Shown here piece by piece: positions 37,809-47,457 of a DNA stretch of 64,000 bases. Source of the stretch: Allobosea sp. WAO (GTDB lineage: Bacteria; Pseudomonadota; Alphaproteobacteria; Rhizobiales; Beijerinckiaceae); assembly GCF_001509835.1 (NCBI RefSeq), contig NZ_JXTJ01000006.1, positions 62,001-126,000 on the forward strand, given 5' to 3'. The translations under genes were made by a program, and so were the position numbers. A model generated the notes under the pieces. The model made no database searches. It had not been told where the DNA came from and saw only the letters and a program-made list of their open reading frames with translations. Each line of letters begins with the position of its first letter. The first letter of the stretch is position 1.

Positions 37809-38279
37809 TCAGGCGGCCGGGGCGGGATAGCCGCCAAGCTGCCGCAAGGCCTCGCCAACTACCAGCGCTGCGGCGATCGCGACATTGAGCGAACGCAAGC
37901 CCGGGCGCATCGGCACATGTACGCTGGCTTCGGCCGCCGCCGCGACCTCAGGCGGGACGCCGGCCGATTCGCGCCCGACCAGCACGATGTCGCCGGGCTG
38001 GAACGCGAATTCCGTATGGGCGACGGCGCCGTCCGTTTCCGCTAGGATCAGGCGATGGCCGACCTCGCGGCGCCAGTTCTCGAAGGCGGCGAAGGAATCA
38101 TGTCGCTGAATCGCGGCGCGCTCGAGATAGTCCATGCCCGAGCGACGGAAATTGCGGTCGGACACATCGAAGGAGGCCGGCTCGACAATGTCCACGGCGA
38201 CACCGAGGCAGGCTGCCATGCGGATCATCGTGCCGGCGTTCTGCGGGATGTCTGGCTGGTAGAGGGCGAGGCGCAGCAT
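37809..38279 (-). CDS. trmL: tRNA (cytidine/uridine-34 2'-O)-methyltransferase TrmL
   Basis: The 156-residue SPOUT protein starts [17 protein letters not shown] and has the knot motif blocks [14 protein letters not shown] and [26 protein letters not shown] (as one knot region). TrmL methylates the ribose of the wobble base in tRNA-Leu. Length fits E. coli TrmL (157). It is separated from hemF by 20 bases and by 45 bases from the RidA-type gene that precedes it. Confidence 0.93.
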   Translation of the reverse strand: MLRLALYQPDIPQNAGTMIRMAACLGVAVDIVEPASFDVSDRNFRRSGMDYLERAAIQRHDSFAAFENWRREVGHRLILAETDGAVAHTEFAFQPGDIVLVGRESAGVPPEVAAAAEASVHVPMRPGLRSLNVAIAAALVVGEALRQLGGYPAPAA

Positions 38280-38324
38280 GGGCGCGTCATCCGCGCTGCG
38301 CCTGCCGGCGTCAAGGCATGACGC

Positions 38325-38783
38325 TCAGGGGCGGACGGCGATGGCGACGATCTCGACCTTCGCATCAAGGGGAAGGCGCGCGACCTCGACCGTGGCGCGC
38401 GCTGGCGGGGCGGTCTTGAAATAGCTGCCATAGACCCCGTTCATCTTGCCGAAATCGTTGAGGTCCTTCAAGAAAACGTTGGTCGAGACGATATGGTCCA
38501 TGGTCAGGCCGTCGGCTTCGAGCACGGCCTTGAGGTTTTCCAGCGTCTGCCTGGTCTGGTCCTCGATGTTGGCGTCCTTCATGAACTGCTTGGTCTTCGG
38601 ATCGATCGCGACCTGCCCGGCGAGAAACACCATGTTCCCGACCTTGATCGCCTGCGAATAGGGGCCGATCGCCTCGGGCGCGTTCGGTGTCGCGATCACC
38701 GTCTTGCCCGCGGTCTGGGCAATGGCCTGTGTGGCCAGAAGCAGTGTGCCCGCCAAGGCGAGCGCGGCGTGAAACCTGATCAT
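38325..38783 (-). CDS. Exported RidA-family protein
   Basis: The 152-residue protein begins with a signal peptide (MIRFHAALALAGTLLLATQ, AIAQ) and cleavage near residue 22. The mature part is a RidA trimer fold: PEAIGPYSQAIKVGNMVFLAGQVAID, TRQTLENLKAVLEADG, and PPARATVEVARLP with the Arg that binds the carboxylate of 2-aminoacrylate-like imines. Cytoplasmic RidA deaminates such intermediates. The signal sequence would place this copy in the periplasm, so its substrate may differ. It lies upstream of trmL, with the ABC exporter divergent on the other side. Confidence 0.87.
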   Translation of the reverse strand: MIRFHAALALAGTLLLATQAIAQTAGKTVIATPNAPEAIGPYSQAIKVGNMVFLAGQVAIDPKTKQFMKDANIEDQTRQTLENLKAVLEADGLTMDHIVSTNVFLKDLNDFGKMNGVYGSYFKTAPPARATVEVARLPLDAKVEIVAIAVRP

Positions 38784-39060
38784 CGAGCAGACCTCCGGAT
38801 CGCCGTCTTCATGCGCGGCGCGGCCTCATGCTCTGTGGTGTGATGATGCCCGGCAAGCGGGAAACCGGCGCGATTGCAACTTAAGTTGGGAGTCTTTCGT
38901 CGTAGATCCTGCGGCCACTGCAGGGCGACGCGCTTGCGCCATGCTGCAGTCTGCTGTCATGGCATGACGGAGCTGCGCTTGCAGGCTCTGGTTGCCGCAA
39001 GGCGCACGCACCATATCGGTCACGTAGCCATTGCCTGCCTAGGAGGGCGATCCCACGTCC

Positions 39061-40926
39061 ATGTTCGCCCCGCTGTTCCGGTTCCTCGAAAGCCGCGTCG
39101 ACGTCTTCGAGCCCTTCGACGAGACCAAGACGCCGCCACGCGGCGTCTTCCCTTTCATGTGGCATCACATCAAGGGCGTGAAGGGTTGGATGGCGCTGAT
39201 CATGCTGACCGGCCTCGGCTTTTCCGGCATCGAGGCGGCGATGTATCTGATGGTCGGCTGGTTCGTCGACCTGCTCACCACCCAGTCGCCCGAGACGGTT
39301 TTCCGAGAGCATGGCTGGCTGCTCGCCGGCGCGGCTTTCCTCGTGGTGGTGGTGCGGCCACTCATCTATTTCGCCAACCACGCGATCGTCGACCAGGTCG
39401 TGGTGCCGCAGATCACCAACCAGATCCGCTGGCGCAACCATGTCTACACGCTCGGCCACGCGCTTTCCTATTTCCAGAACGACTTCGCCGGTCGGCTCTC
39501 CGCCCGGGTGATCCAGGCCGGCCAGGCCATTCGCGGCGCGACGATCGAGGTGATCGACGACCTCTGGTACGCGCTGATCTTCGCCTCGGTGGCTATCGGC
39601 TTCTTCGGTTCGACCAGCCTCTGGCTCGCCCTGCCGGTGATCGTCTGGCTCGCGGCCTATGTCGCGCTGCTGATCTATTTCGTCCCGCGCGCCAAGAAGC
39701 GCTCGGAGGCGAACTCGCTCGGTCGCTCGACCACGACCGGGCGCATCGTCGACGCCTACACCAACATCCTGACGGTCAAGCTCTTCGCCCGTGCCGACGC
39801 CGAGCGCTCGGCGGTGCGCGATTCGCTGACGCGCTGGAACGATTCCTTCCTCAACCTGTCGCGGCTGATCACCGGGGTCAGCGTCATCCTGCAGACGATG
39901 AACAGCCTGCTCGTCGTGGTGACGGCCTGGCTCTGCCTGATGCTGTGGAGCCAGGGCGAAATGACCCCCGGCGCGGTGGCTGCGTCAATCGGTCTCGTAC
40001 TGCGTCTCGTCCAGATGTCGACCTGGCTGATCCACCTCGTGCGCGGCATCTTCGAGAATATCGGCTCGGTGCAGGAGAGCATGGAGACGATTGCCAAGCC
40101 GCACGACCTCAGCGACGCACCGGATGCAAAGCCGCTGGCGGTCACCCAAGGCGCCGTGCACTTCGAGCATGTCCGCTTCAACTATGGCCGCAAGACCGGG
40201 CTGTTCGAGGATCTCGACCTCGCGATCCGGCCTGGTGAGAAGGTCGGGCTGGTCGGCCCGTCCGGCGCCGGCAAGTCGACGCTGGTCAACCTCCTGCTGC
40301 GGCTCTACCCGCTCGAAAGCGGGCGCATCCTGATCGACGGGCAGGACATCGCCGGGGTCACGCAGGAATCGCTGCGGGCGCAGATCGGCATGGTGACGCA
40401 GGACAATTCGCTGCTGCACCGCTCGATCGGCGACAATATCGCCTATGGCCGGATCGGCGCCACGGAAGCCGAAATCGCCGAGGCGGCGCGGCGCGCCGCC
40501 GCCCATGACTTCGTGATCGGCCTGACCGACCAGGACGGACGCAAGGGCTTCGAATCGCGGGTCGGCGAACGCGGCGTCAAGCTCTCGGGCGGCCAGCGTC
40601 AGCGCATCGCGATCGCCCGCGTGCTGCTCAAGGACGCGCCGATCCTGATCCTCGACGAGGCGACGTCCGCCCTCGACTCGGAGGTCGAGGCCGAGATCCA
40701 GGCGCAGCTCACCACGCTGATGGAAGGCAAGACGGTGATCGCCATCGCCCATCGACTTTCGACGATCGCGGCGCTCGACCGGCTGATCGTGCTCGACAAG
40801 GGCAAGATCGTCGACAGCGGTAGCCATGCCGAGCTCGTCGCGCGCGGCGGGCTCTACGCCCGGCTCTGGGCGCGTCAGTCGGGCGGCTTCCTGGCGCTGG
40901 CCGACAGCGACCAGATTCCGGTCTGA
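39061..40926 (+). CDS. ABC exporter, fused permease and ATPase
   Basis: The 621-residue half-transporter has a hydrophobic domain with six helices (about 30-330) and an ATPase domain. Walker A is GPSGAGKST near residue 400, the Q-loop is IGMVTQDNSLLHRSI, the signature is LSGGQRQRIAIARVLL and Walker B is ILILDEATSALD. It acts as a dimer to export lipid, peptide or drug-like molecules. It resembles the MsbA/HlyB-type multidrug group. A strong AGGAGG lies unusually far, 14 bases before the ATG. It is monocistronic. Confidence 0.9.
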   Translation: MFAPLFRFLESRVDVFEPFDETKTPPRGVFPFMWHHIKGVKGWMALIMLTGLGFSGIEAAMYLMVGWFVDLLTTQSPETVFREHGWLLAGAAFLVVVVRPLIYFANHAIVDQVVVPQITNQIRWRNHVYTLGHALSYFQNDFAGRLSARVIQAGQAIRGATIEVIDDLWYALIFASVAIGFFGSTSLWLALPVIVWLAAYVALLIYFVPRAKKRSEANSLGRSTTTGRIVDAYTNILTVKLFARADAERSAVRDSLTRWNDSFLNLSRLITGVSVILQTMNSLLVVVTAWLCLMLWSQGEMTPGAVAASIGLVLRLVQMSTWLIHLVRGIFENIGSVQESMETIAKPHDLSDAPDAKPLAVTQGAVHFEHVRFNYGRKTGLFEDLDLAIRPGEKVGLVGPSGAGKSTLVNLLLRLYPLESGRILIDGQDIAGVTQESLRAQIGMVTQDNSLLHRSIGDNIAYGRIGATEAEIAEAARRAAAHDFVIGLTDQDGRKGFESRVGERGVKLSGGQRQRIAIARVLLKDAPILILDEATSALDSEVEAEIQAQLTTLMEGKTVIAIAHRLSTIAALDRLIVLDKGKIVDSGSHAELVARGGLYARLWARQSGGFLALADSDQIPV

Positions 40927-41120
40927 GCCTGCCGCAAGGCCGGGTTGCTGCGCCGCGACAGGCTGCGGCGCGAGCGACAGTAGACTTCATCAAAACTGCA
41001 TGCCAAAGAGCCCCGAGCCGACAAGCTGCCTCACGGCGGCGGAGGCTGGCGTTCGCGTTGCGGGCGCCTGACATTTTTGTTTGAGCCGGCAGGGCCGGCG
41101 GCCGAGTAGGGAACTGGATC

Positions 41121-41672
41121 GTGGCGCACGCGACCGAGACGACAGGCACCGAGACCACCCGCCGTGACTTCCTGATGCTGGCGACCGGTGCTGCAGGCAT
41201 TGTTGGAGCCGGCGCGGTCCTGGTGCCGCTGATCAGCCAGCTCGCCCCCGACGCGCAGACCGTCGCCGCCGGCGCCCCGATCGAGCTCGATCTGGCTCCG
41301 ATCGCGGAAGGTCAGGCGATCAAGCTGTTCTGGCGCGGCAAGCTGGTGTTCGTGCGTCACCGCACGAAGAAGGAGATCGACGAGGCGCGGGCGGTGAACG
41401 TCGCGACGCTGCCCGATCCGCAGTCCGACCAGGATCGCGTCAAGGAAGGCCACGCGCAGTTCCTCGTGGTGTACGGCAACTGCACCCATCTCGGCTGCGT
41501 GCCGCTCGGCAATGCGCCGGGAGACCCGAAGGGCGATTACGACGGCTGGTTCTGCCCGTGCCACGGCTCGCACTACGATTCGTCGGGCCGCATCCGCAAG
41601 GGACCTGCGCCGCTGAATCTTCCTATCCCGCCCTACGCATTCACGGCGGACACCAAGATCAAGATCGGCTGA
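41121..41672 (+). CDS. petA: Ubiquinol-cytochrome c reductase iron-sulfur subunit (Rieske)
   Basis: The 183-residue protein has a Tat motif TTRRDFLMLATGAAG at residues 13-27 and a transmembrane anchor, then the Rieske motifs CTHLGC and CPCHGS that bind the 2Fe-2S cluster. It is subunit of complex III, transferring electrons from ubiquinol to cytochrome c1. The GTG start at 41121 precedes the Tat helix at normal length. It opens the petABC operon. In the preceding 194 bases I see no clear promoter. Confidence 0.95.
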   Translation: MAHATETTGTETTRRDFLMLATGAAGIVGAGAVLVPLISQLAPDAQTVAAGAPIELDLAPIAEGQAIKLFWRGKLVFVRHRTKKEIDEARAVNVATLPDPQSDQDRVKEGHAQFLVVYGNCTHLGCVPLGNAPGDPKGDYDGWFCPCHGSHYDSSGRIRKGPAPLNLPIPPYAFTADTKIKIG

Positions 41673-41732
41673 GCCTGATTAAACGGGCGAAGACGGCATT
41701 CAGCGGATTTGAGAGAGCTTGAGGCGAGCAGC

Positions 41733-43016
41733 ATGAGCGGGCACAGCACCTATCAACCGAAGACGGGTATCGAGCGTTGGCTCGACGCGCGCCTGCCGAT
41801 CGTGCGGCTGATGCACGATTCAGCGGTGTCCTATCCGGTGCCGCGCAACCTCAACTATCTGTGGACCTTCGGCGGCATCCTGATGTTCATGCTGGTGGCC
41901 CAGATCATCACCGGCGTGGTCCTGGTGATGCACTACACGCCGCATGCCACGATGGCCTTCAACTCCGTCGAGCACATCATGCGCGACGTGAACTATGGCT
42001 GGCTGCTGCGCTATCTGCACTCCAACGGCGCCTCGATGTTCTTCGTCGCCGTCTACATCCACATCTTCCGCGGTCTCTACTACGGCTCGTACAAGGCCCC
42101 GCGCGAGGTGCTCTGGATCCTCGGCGTCGTCATCTTCCTGCTGATGATGGCCACCGCCTTCATGGGCTACGTCCTGCCCTGGGGTCAGATGTCCTTCTGG
42201 GGCGCGACCGTCATCACCAACCTGTTCTCGGCGCTGCCGGTGATCGGCGAGACGATCGTCACCTTCCTGTGGGGTGGCTACTCGGTCGACAACCCGACGC
42301 TGAACCGCTTCTTCTCGCTGCACTACCTGCTGCCGTTCATGATCTTCGGCGTGGTGATCCTGCACATCTGGGCGCTCCACGTCGTCGGCCAGAACAACCC
42401 GACCGGCGTCGAGGTGAAGAACGTCGCCAAGGACACGGTGCCCTTCACCCCCTATGCGACGATCAAAGACCTGTTCGGCATGGTCTGCTTCATGTTCGTG
42501 TTCGCCTATTTCGTGTTCTATCAGCCGAACTTCATGGGCCACGCCGACAACTACATTCCGGCGAACCCGGCGGCGACGCCTGCCCACATCGTCCCGGAAT
42601 GGTACTTCCTGCCGTTCTACGCGATCCTGCGCGCCATCCCGGACAAGCTCGGCGGCGTCATCGCCATGGGCGCTGCCATCGCGATCCTCGCCTTCCTGCC
42701 CTGGATCGACACCTCCAAGATCAAGTCGATGACCTATCGTCCGATCGCCCGCCAGTTCTTCTGGGCGTTCCTGGTGGTCTGTATCGCGCTCGGCTATCTC
42801 GGCGCCATGCCGGCGGAAGGCGGCTACGTCATCGCCTCGCAGATCTTCACCGTTCTCTATTTCGGCTACTTCGTCGCGCTGGCTCTGATCGGCATCTTCG
42901 AGCGGCCGCGGCCTCTGCCTGCTTCCATTGCGGACTCGGTGCTGGGCAATCTCCAGGGCGGTTCGGGCGCGCGTCTCGGCGCCGCCACCGCCTCCGCACC
43001 GAACGCCAAGGGTTGA
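41733..43016 (+). CDS. petB: Cytochrome b of the bc1 complex
   Basis: The 427-residue protein has eight transmembrane helices with the heme-binding pairs of His in helices B and D ([19 protein letters not shown]) and [20 protein letters not shown]. The PEWY motif appears as [10 protein letters not shown] and [16 protein letters not shown] is the Qo-loop region. It holds the two b-hemes and both quinone sites. The start at 41733 follows GAGGCGAGC; the ORF also extends to TTG 41709 but that has no clear site. The C-terminal tail of about 30 residues is long and low-complexity. petC follows after seven bases. Confidence 0.95.
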   Translation: MSGHSTYQPKTGIERWLDARLPIVRLMHDSAVSYPVPRNLNYLWTFGGILMFMLVAQIITGVVLVMHYTPHATMAFNSVEHIMRDVNYGWLLRYLHSNGASMFFVAVYIHIFRGLYYGSYKAPREVLWILGVVIFLLMMATAFMGYVLPWGQMSFWGATVITNLFSALPVIGETIVTFLWGGYSVDNPTLNRFFSLHYLLPFMIFGVVILHIWALHVVGQNNPTGVEVKNVAKDTVPFTPYATIKDLFGMVCFMFVFAYFVFYQPNFMGHADNYIPANPAATPAHIVPEWYFLPFYAILRAIPDKLGGVIAMGAAIAILAFLPWIDTSKIKSMTYRPIARQFFWAFLVVCIALGYLGAMPAEGGYVIASQIFTVLYFGYFVALALIGIFERPRPLPASIADSVLGNLQGGSGARLGAATASAPNAKG

Positions 43017-43023
43017 TGAGACC

Positions 43024-43896
43024 ATGCGCATGATCCCTGTCCGTCTCTCGCTCGCCGCTGGCTTGGCCGTCATGGCCCTGGCCGGCCCGGCTTTCGGTGC
43101 CGGTGACCGCGTCAAGCCGCCGGCCGAGACCTGGTCCTTCTCCGGTCCTTTCGGCAAGTTCGATCAGGCCCAGCTCCAGCGCGGCTTCAAAGTCGTCAAG
43201 GAAGTCTGCGCCAGCTGCCATTCGATGAACCTGATCAAGCTGCGCAACCTGTCGCAGCCGGGCGGGCCGGGCTTCACCGCCTCGCAGGTGGCGGCCCTGG
43301 CCGCGACCTACACGGTCAAGGATGGCCCCAACGAGTCCGGCGAGATGTTCGACCGTCCGGGCCGTCCGGCGGACGCTTTCCCGGCGCCGTTCCCGAACGA
43401 GCAGGCCGCGCGCGCCGCGAGCGGCGGCGCCTATCCGCCGGATCTCTCGGTGCTCGCCAAGGCGCGCACCTATGAGCGCGGCTTCCCCTGGTTCATCTTC
43501 GACATCTTCACGCAGTACCAGGAGCAGGGGCCGGACTACATCACGGCGCTGCTGCGGGGCTATACCGAGCCGCCGGCCGGTCACTCGCCGCTGCTGCCCG
43601 GCCAGTATTTCAACACCTATATGCCCGGCAACCTGATCGCGATGCCGCAGCCGCTCAATGACGGCCAGGTCGAGTATCCGAAGGGCCCCGACGGCAAGCC
43701 GCAGGTTCCGGAGACCGTGGCGCAGTACGCCAAGGACGTCTCGGCTTTCATGATGTGGATGGCCGAGCCGCATCTCGAGGCGCGCAAGCGCATCGGCATG
43801 CAGGTGATGCTGTTCCTGATCATCTTCGCGGGCCTTCTCTACTACACCAAGAAGAAGGTCTGGTCGCGTCTGCCCGAGCACGCCTCGTCGCACTGA
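43024..43896 (+). CDS. petC: Cytochrome c1
   Basis: The 290-residue protein has a signal peptide (MRMIPVRLSLAAGLAVMALA, GPAFGA), one c-type heme site CASCH near residue 67 and a C-terminal transmembrane helix (QVMLFLIIFAGLLYYTK). The axial Met is probably in the PGNLIAMPQPL segment. It carries electrons from the Rieske centre to soluble or membrane cytochrome c. The start ATG at 43024 comes after the TGA of petB. A strong terminator follows the gene. Confidence 0.95.
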   Translation: MRMIPVRLSLAAGLAVMALAGPAFGAGDRVKPPAETWSFSGPFGKFDQAQLQRGFKVVKEVCASCHSMNLIKLRNLSQPGGPGFTASQVAALAATYTVKDGPNESGEMFDRPGRPADAFPAPFPNEQAARAASGGAYPPDLSVLAKARTYERGFPWFIFDIFTQYQEQGPDYITALLRGYTEPPAGHSPLLPGQYFNTYMPGNLIAMPQPLNDGQVEYPKGPDGKPQVPETVAQYAKDVSAFMMWMAEPHLEARKRIGMQVMLFLIIFAGLLYYTKKKVWSRLPEHASSH

Positions 43897-43912
43897 GCGT
43901 GATCTGAGTTGG

Positions 43913-43941
43913 AAAGGGCCCCGGTGACGGGGCCCTTTTTG
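43913..43941 (+). terminator. Intrinsic terminator of petABC
   Basis: A perfect 11-base stem (AAAGGGCCCCG with CGGGGCCCTTT) around a GTGA loop is followed by a run of T. It lies 17 bases after the petC stop, so it ends the bc1 operon before the methylthioadenosine genes. Confidence 0.9.
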
Positions 43942-43955
43942 TTTCTGGGGCTCTT

Positions 43956-43999
43956 CCGTCGTTCCGGGCTCGGCGCTTCGCGGCACCTCGGAATGACGG
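43956..43999. repeat. Short palindromic repeat, family B-like
   Basis: CCGTCGTTCCG (43956-43966) and CGGAATGACGG (43989-43999) are inverted with one mismatch. It follows the petC terminator and precedes the mtnP gene, using similar TCGTTCC/GGAATGACG words as other family B elements. Confidence 0.6.
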
Positions 44000-44097
44000 C
44001 ACTCCGCAGTCCGGGACGGCGCGTGCAGTTGAGCGCACTGCCGTATTGCGGCTGTCACGAAACTCGATCCTTATCCGGCAATCATCGGAGAGCTGAC

Positions 44098-44979
44098 ATG
44101 ACTGAAGCAGTTCTGGGCATCATTGGCGGCTCGGGCATCTATGATCTGCCGGGGCTGACCGATCTGCGCGAGGAGCGCATTGAGAGCCCGTGGGGCGAGC
44201 CTTCCGACGTGCTGCGCATAGGGCGGATGGGGACGACGAAGATCGTCTTCCTGCCGCGCCATGGCCGCGGCCATGCGATCCCGCCTTCCGAGATCAACTA
44301 CCGTGCAAATATCGACGTGCTGAAGCGGGCTGGCGTTACCGATCTCGTCTCGCTCTCGGCCTGCGGCTCCTACAAGGCCGAGCTCTATCCCGGCCTGTTC
44401 GTGCTGGTCGACCAGTTCGTCGACCGCACGGCGGGGCGGCGGAGTTCGTTCTTCGGCAAGGGCTGCGTCGCCCATGTCTCGCTGGCACATCCGGTCGGCC
44501 CGGCCCTGCGAGAGCGGATAGCCGAGGCGGCGACGGCGGAGGATCTACCCTTCGTCAATGGCGGTACGCTCGTCACCATGGAAGGCCCGCAATTCTCGAC
44601 CTTGGCGGAATCGCTGACCTACAAGGGCCTCGGCTACGACCTGATCGGCATGACGGCGATGCCGGAGGCCAAGCTCGCCCGCGAGGCCGAGATCACCTAT
44701 GCGACCGTCGCGATGGTGACCGACTATGACTGCTGGCATGAGGAACATGGCGCGGTCGACGTCGCCTCTGTGATCGCGGTGCTGCACGCCAATGCCGACA
44801 AGGCACGTCGGCTGGTGGCGCGGCTGGCCGCCGATTTCCCGGCCGAGCGCGTGCCGTGCCCGGCCGGCTCCCACAACGCCCTCGACTTCGCGCTGGTCAC
44901 GGCGCCGGAGTTCCGCGACCCGGCCCTGCTCGCCAAGCTCGATGCGGTGGCGGGGCGCGTGCTGAAGCCGGCCGGCTGA
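44098..44979 (+). CDS. mtnP: S-methyl-5'-thioadenosine phosphorylase
   Basis: The 293-residue protein belongs to the MTAP/PNP fold: LGIIGGSGIYDLPGL at the N-terminus, FLPRHGRGHAIPPSEINYRAN with phosphate-site residues, SACGSYKAEL, VTMEGPQFSTLAES and MTAMPEAKLAREA. It phosphorolyses 5'-methylthioadenosine, or 5'-deoxyadenosine, to adenine and (5-deoxy-/methylthio-)ribose 1-phosphate. The ATG at 44098 follows GGAGAG. It begins a four-gene run with apt, mtnA and an aldolase. Confidence 0.92.
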   Translation: MTEAVLGIIGGSGIYDLPGLTDLREERIESPWGEPSDVLRIGRMGTTKIVFLPRHGRGHAIPPSEINYRANIDVLKRAGVTDLVSLSACGSYKAELYPGLFVLVDQFVDRTAGRRSSFFGKGCVAHVSLAHPVGPALRERIAEAATAEDLPFVNGGTLVTMEGPQFSTLAESLTYKGLGYDLIGMTAMPEAKLAREAEITYATVAMVTDYDCWHEEHGAVDVASVIAVLHANADKARRLVARLAADFPAERVPCPAGSHNALDFALVTAPEFRDPALLAKLDAVAGRVLKPAG

Positions 44980-45088
44980 GCCTCAAGCCTGGCCGCGGCG
45001 CCGGCGATGCCGGCAAGTCGAGGGGGGACATCGCGAAAGCGGGTTCCCAGTGCTTCGCCTCCTGCTCTAAGAGGGAGCACCGCAGCCG

Positions 45089-45646
45089 ATGGAAGACCTG
45101 ATGGACCGGCCCTCTTTCTCCGACCTGAAGAACGCGATCCGGACGATTCCCGATCATCCCGCGCCGGGCATCCTGTTCCGCGACATCACCACGCTGCTCG
45201 GCGATGCGCGGGCCTTCCGCCGTGCCGTCGATGAACTCGTCCAGCCTTTCGCAGGGTTGAAGATCGCCAAGATCGCCGGGATCGAGGCACGCGGCTTCAT
45301 TCTCGGCGGGGCGGTCGCGCACCAGCTCTCGGCCGGCTTCGTGCCGGTGCGCAAGAAGGGCAAGCTGCCCCATCAGACTGTGAGCATGCCCTACTCGCTG
45401 GAATATGGCAGCGACGAGATCGAGGTTCACAAGGACGCGGTCTCGCCCGGCGAGCGGGTGCTGCTGGTCGACGATCTCGTCGCGACCGGCGGCACGGCGG
45501 AGGCGGCGGTGAAGCTGCTCTCCTCGCTGGGAGCGGAGGTCGTCGCCGCCTGCTTCATCGTCGACCTGCCGGATCTCGGCGGAGCCGACAAGGTTCGTCG
45601 GCTCGGCGTGCCCGTGCGCACGCTGGTCTCCTTCGAAGGGCATTGA
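45089..45646 (+). CDS. apt: Adenine phosphoribosyltransferase
   Basis: The 185-residue protein has the APRT landmarks [44 protein letters not shown] and the PRPP motif [14 protein letters not shown]. It converts adenine plus PRPP to AMP, taking up the adenine released by the preceding phosphorylase. ATG at 45101 is another possible start, with GGAAG in front. It is 110 bases after mtnP and eight before mtnA. Confidence 0.95.
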   Translation: MEDLMDRPSFSDLKNAIRTIPDHPAPGILFRDITTLLGDARAFRRAVDELVQPFAGLKIAKIAGIEARGFILGGAVAHQLSAGFVPVRKKGKLPHQTVSMPYSLEYGSDEIEVHKDAVSPGERVLLVDDLVATGGTAEAAVKLLSSLGAEVVAACFIVDLPDLGGADKVRRLGVPVRTLVSFEGH

Positions 45647-45653
45647 GGCGGGC

Positions 45654-46763
45654 ATGAAGATCGACGGCAAGGCCTATCGCACGATCTGGCTGGACGAGGA
45701 TGGCTGGAGCGCCGTGGTCATCGACCAGACCAGGCTGCCCTTCAGCTTCGAGACGGTCCGGCTGACGCAGGTCGAGGAAGCCGCCGACGCCATCCGCCAC
45801 ATGACCGTGCGCGGCGCGCCACTGATCGGCGCGACCGCCGCCTATGGCGTGGCGCTGGCCCTACGGGCCGATACCTCTAACGCAGCGCTTGAGCGCGCGC
45901 TCGCCTTGCTCGGCGCGACGCGCCCGACTGCGGTCAATCTGCATTGGGCGCTGGCGCGAATGCGGGCGCGGCTGATTGAGCTGCCCGAGGCGGAGCGCGT
46001 TGCCGCCGCCTATGCCGAGGCCGCGGCGATCTGCGACGAGGATGTCGCGCTCTGCCGCGCCATTGGTGAGCACGGCCTCGGGCTGATCCGCACGATCGCG
46101 GCGGCCAAGCCGGCCGGCGAGCGGATCAACATCCTCACCCATTGCAATGCCGGCTGGCTCGCCACGGTCGACTGGGGCACGGCGCTGGCGCCGATCTACC
46201 TGGCGCATGATGCGGGCATTCCCGTGCATGTCTGGGTCGACGAGACGCGCCCGCGCAATCAGGGCGCGGCGCTGAGCGCCTATGAACTCGGCGCCCATGG
46301 CGTGCCGCACACGGTTATCTCCGACAATGCCGGCGGCCATCTGATGCAGCATGGCGAGGTCGACATGGTGATCGTCGGGACCGACCGGACGACCGCGACT
46401 GGCGATGTCGCCAACAAGATCGGCACCTATCTCAAGGCTTTGGCGGCGCGGGACAACGGCGTTCCCTTCTATGTCGCCCTGCCTTCGCCGACCATCGACT
46501 GGTCGCTCAGCGACGGCCTCGCCGAGATCCCGATCGAGGAACGCTCGTCCGGCGAGGTCACGCATCTGCGCGGGCTCGGCGAGGATGGCCGTCCGGGGCT
46601 CTTCCAGGTCACGGCGCCGGGCAGCCCGGCGGCGAACCCGGCCTTCGACGTCACGCCGGCCCGGCTCGTCACCGGCCTCGTCACCGAGCGCGGCGTCGCG
46701 CCGGCGAGCTTCGAAGGGCTGAGCCGGCTTTTCCCTGAACTGGCGCAGGAGCGCGTGAAATGA
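45654..46763 (+). CDS. mtnA: S-methyl-5-thioribose-1-phosphate isomerase
   Basis: The 369-residue eIF2B-related protein shows [16 protein letters not shown] near residue 50, [13 protein letters not shown] (catalytic Cys), [42 protein letters not shown] (as parts of one block) and the catalytic Asp in that last block. It converts methylthioribose 1-phosphate, or 5-deoxyribose 1-phosphate, to the ribulose form. It overlaps the following aldolase start by four bases (ATGA). Confidence 0.94.
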   Translation: MKIDGKAYRTIWLDEDGWSAVVIDQTRLPFSFETVRLTQVEEAADAIRHMTVRGAPLIGATAAYGVALALRADTSNAALERALALLGATRPTAVNLHWALARMRARLIELPEAERVAAAYAEAAAICDEDVALCRAIGEHGLGLIRTIAAAKPAGERINILTHCNAGWLATVDWGTALAPIYLAHDAGIPVHVWVDETRPRNQGAALSAYELGAHGVPHTVISDNAGGHLMQHGEVDMVIVGTDRTTATGDVANKIGTYLKALAARDNGVPFYVALPSPTIDWSLSDGLAEIPIEERSSGEVTHLRGLGEDGRPGLFQVTAPGSPAANPAFDVTPARLVTGLVTERGVAPASFEGLSRLFPELAQERVK

Positions 46764-47404
46764 CCGAGACCGAACTTCGCCAGCAGATCGTCGAGGTGGC
46801 GCAGGCGATCGACCGTGCCGGCTTCTGCCCGTCGAAATCCGGCAACGTCTCGGCCCGCTTCGAGGGCGGTCTGCTGATCACGCCGTCTGGCCTGCCATAT
46901 GCTAAGACGAAACCGCAGGACCTGCTTCACTTGGCGCTGGACGGCACTGTGCTCTCGGGCACGGGCAAGCCGTCCTCGGAATGGCCCTTCCATACCGAGA
47001 TCTACAAGGCGCGCCCGGATGCGCAGGCGATCGTGCACACGCACTCGCCGCGCGCGACTGCGCTCGCCAGCGCACGGCGCGGCATTCCCGCCTTCCACTA
47101 CATGATAGCGCTCTGTGGCGGGGCTGATGTACGCTGCGCCGAATACGCCACCTTCGGCACGCCGGAACTGGCGGCGAATGCGGTGAAGGGGCTGGAGGGC
47201 CGCAAGGCCGTGCTGCTCGCCAATCACGGCGTGATCGCGCTCGGCGGCAGCCTCGCCGGCGCCCACACCATCGTCGCCGAGGTCGAGAACCTGGCCGGGC
47301 AGTATCTCGACCTGCTGGCCTCCGGGCTCGAGCCGGTCATCCTCGATGCGGCCGAAATGGAGCGGGTCTCGGCGAAGTTCGCAGGTTACGGAAAGGTAGG
47401 TTGA
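46760..47404 (+). CDS. Class II aldolase (5-deoxyribulose/methylthioribulose 1-phosphate type)
   Basis: The 214-residue protein is a fuculose-aldolase type enzyme. [17 protein letters not shown] near residue 28, the catalytic Glu in SSEWPFH, zinc ligands in VHTHSPRA and a third His in [11 protein letters not shown]. In the mtnP-mtnA context it is expected to cleave ribulose 1-phosphate derivatives to dihydroxyacetone phosphate and an aldehyde ((methylthio)acetaldehyde or acetaldehyde). The alternative, a dehydratase (MtnB) of the universal methionine salvage route, is less favoured because no mtnC/D genes are adjacent. Confidence 0.85.
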   Translation: MTETELRQQIVEVAQAIDRAGFCPSKSGNVSARFEGGLLITPSGLPYAKTKPQDLLHLALDGTVLSGTGKPSSEWPFHTEIYKARPDAQAIVHTHSPRATALASARRGIPAFHYMIALCGGADVRCAEYATFGTPELAANAVKGLEGRKAVLLANHGVIALGGSLAGAHTIVAEVENLAGQYLDLLASGLEPVILDAAEMERVSAKFAGYGKVG

Positions 47405-47457
47405 TCTTAACGGCACGTCTTACTGCTTGTTAAGGCCTCTTCTTTAATCAAGGGGTT

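Noticed and set aside
41820-43157. Open frame of 445 codons on the minus strand
   Set aside because: Antisense shadow of petB and petC.
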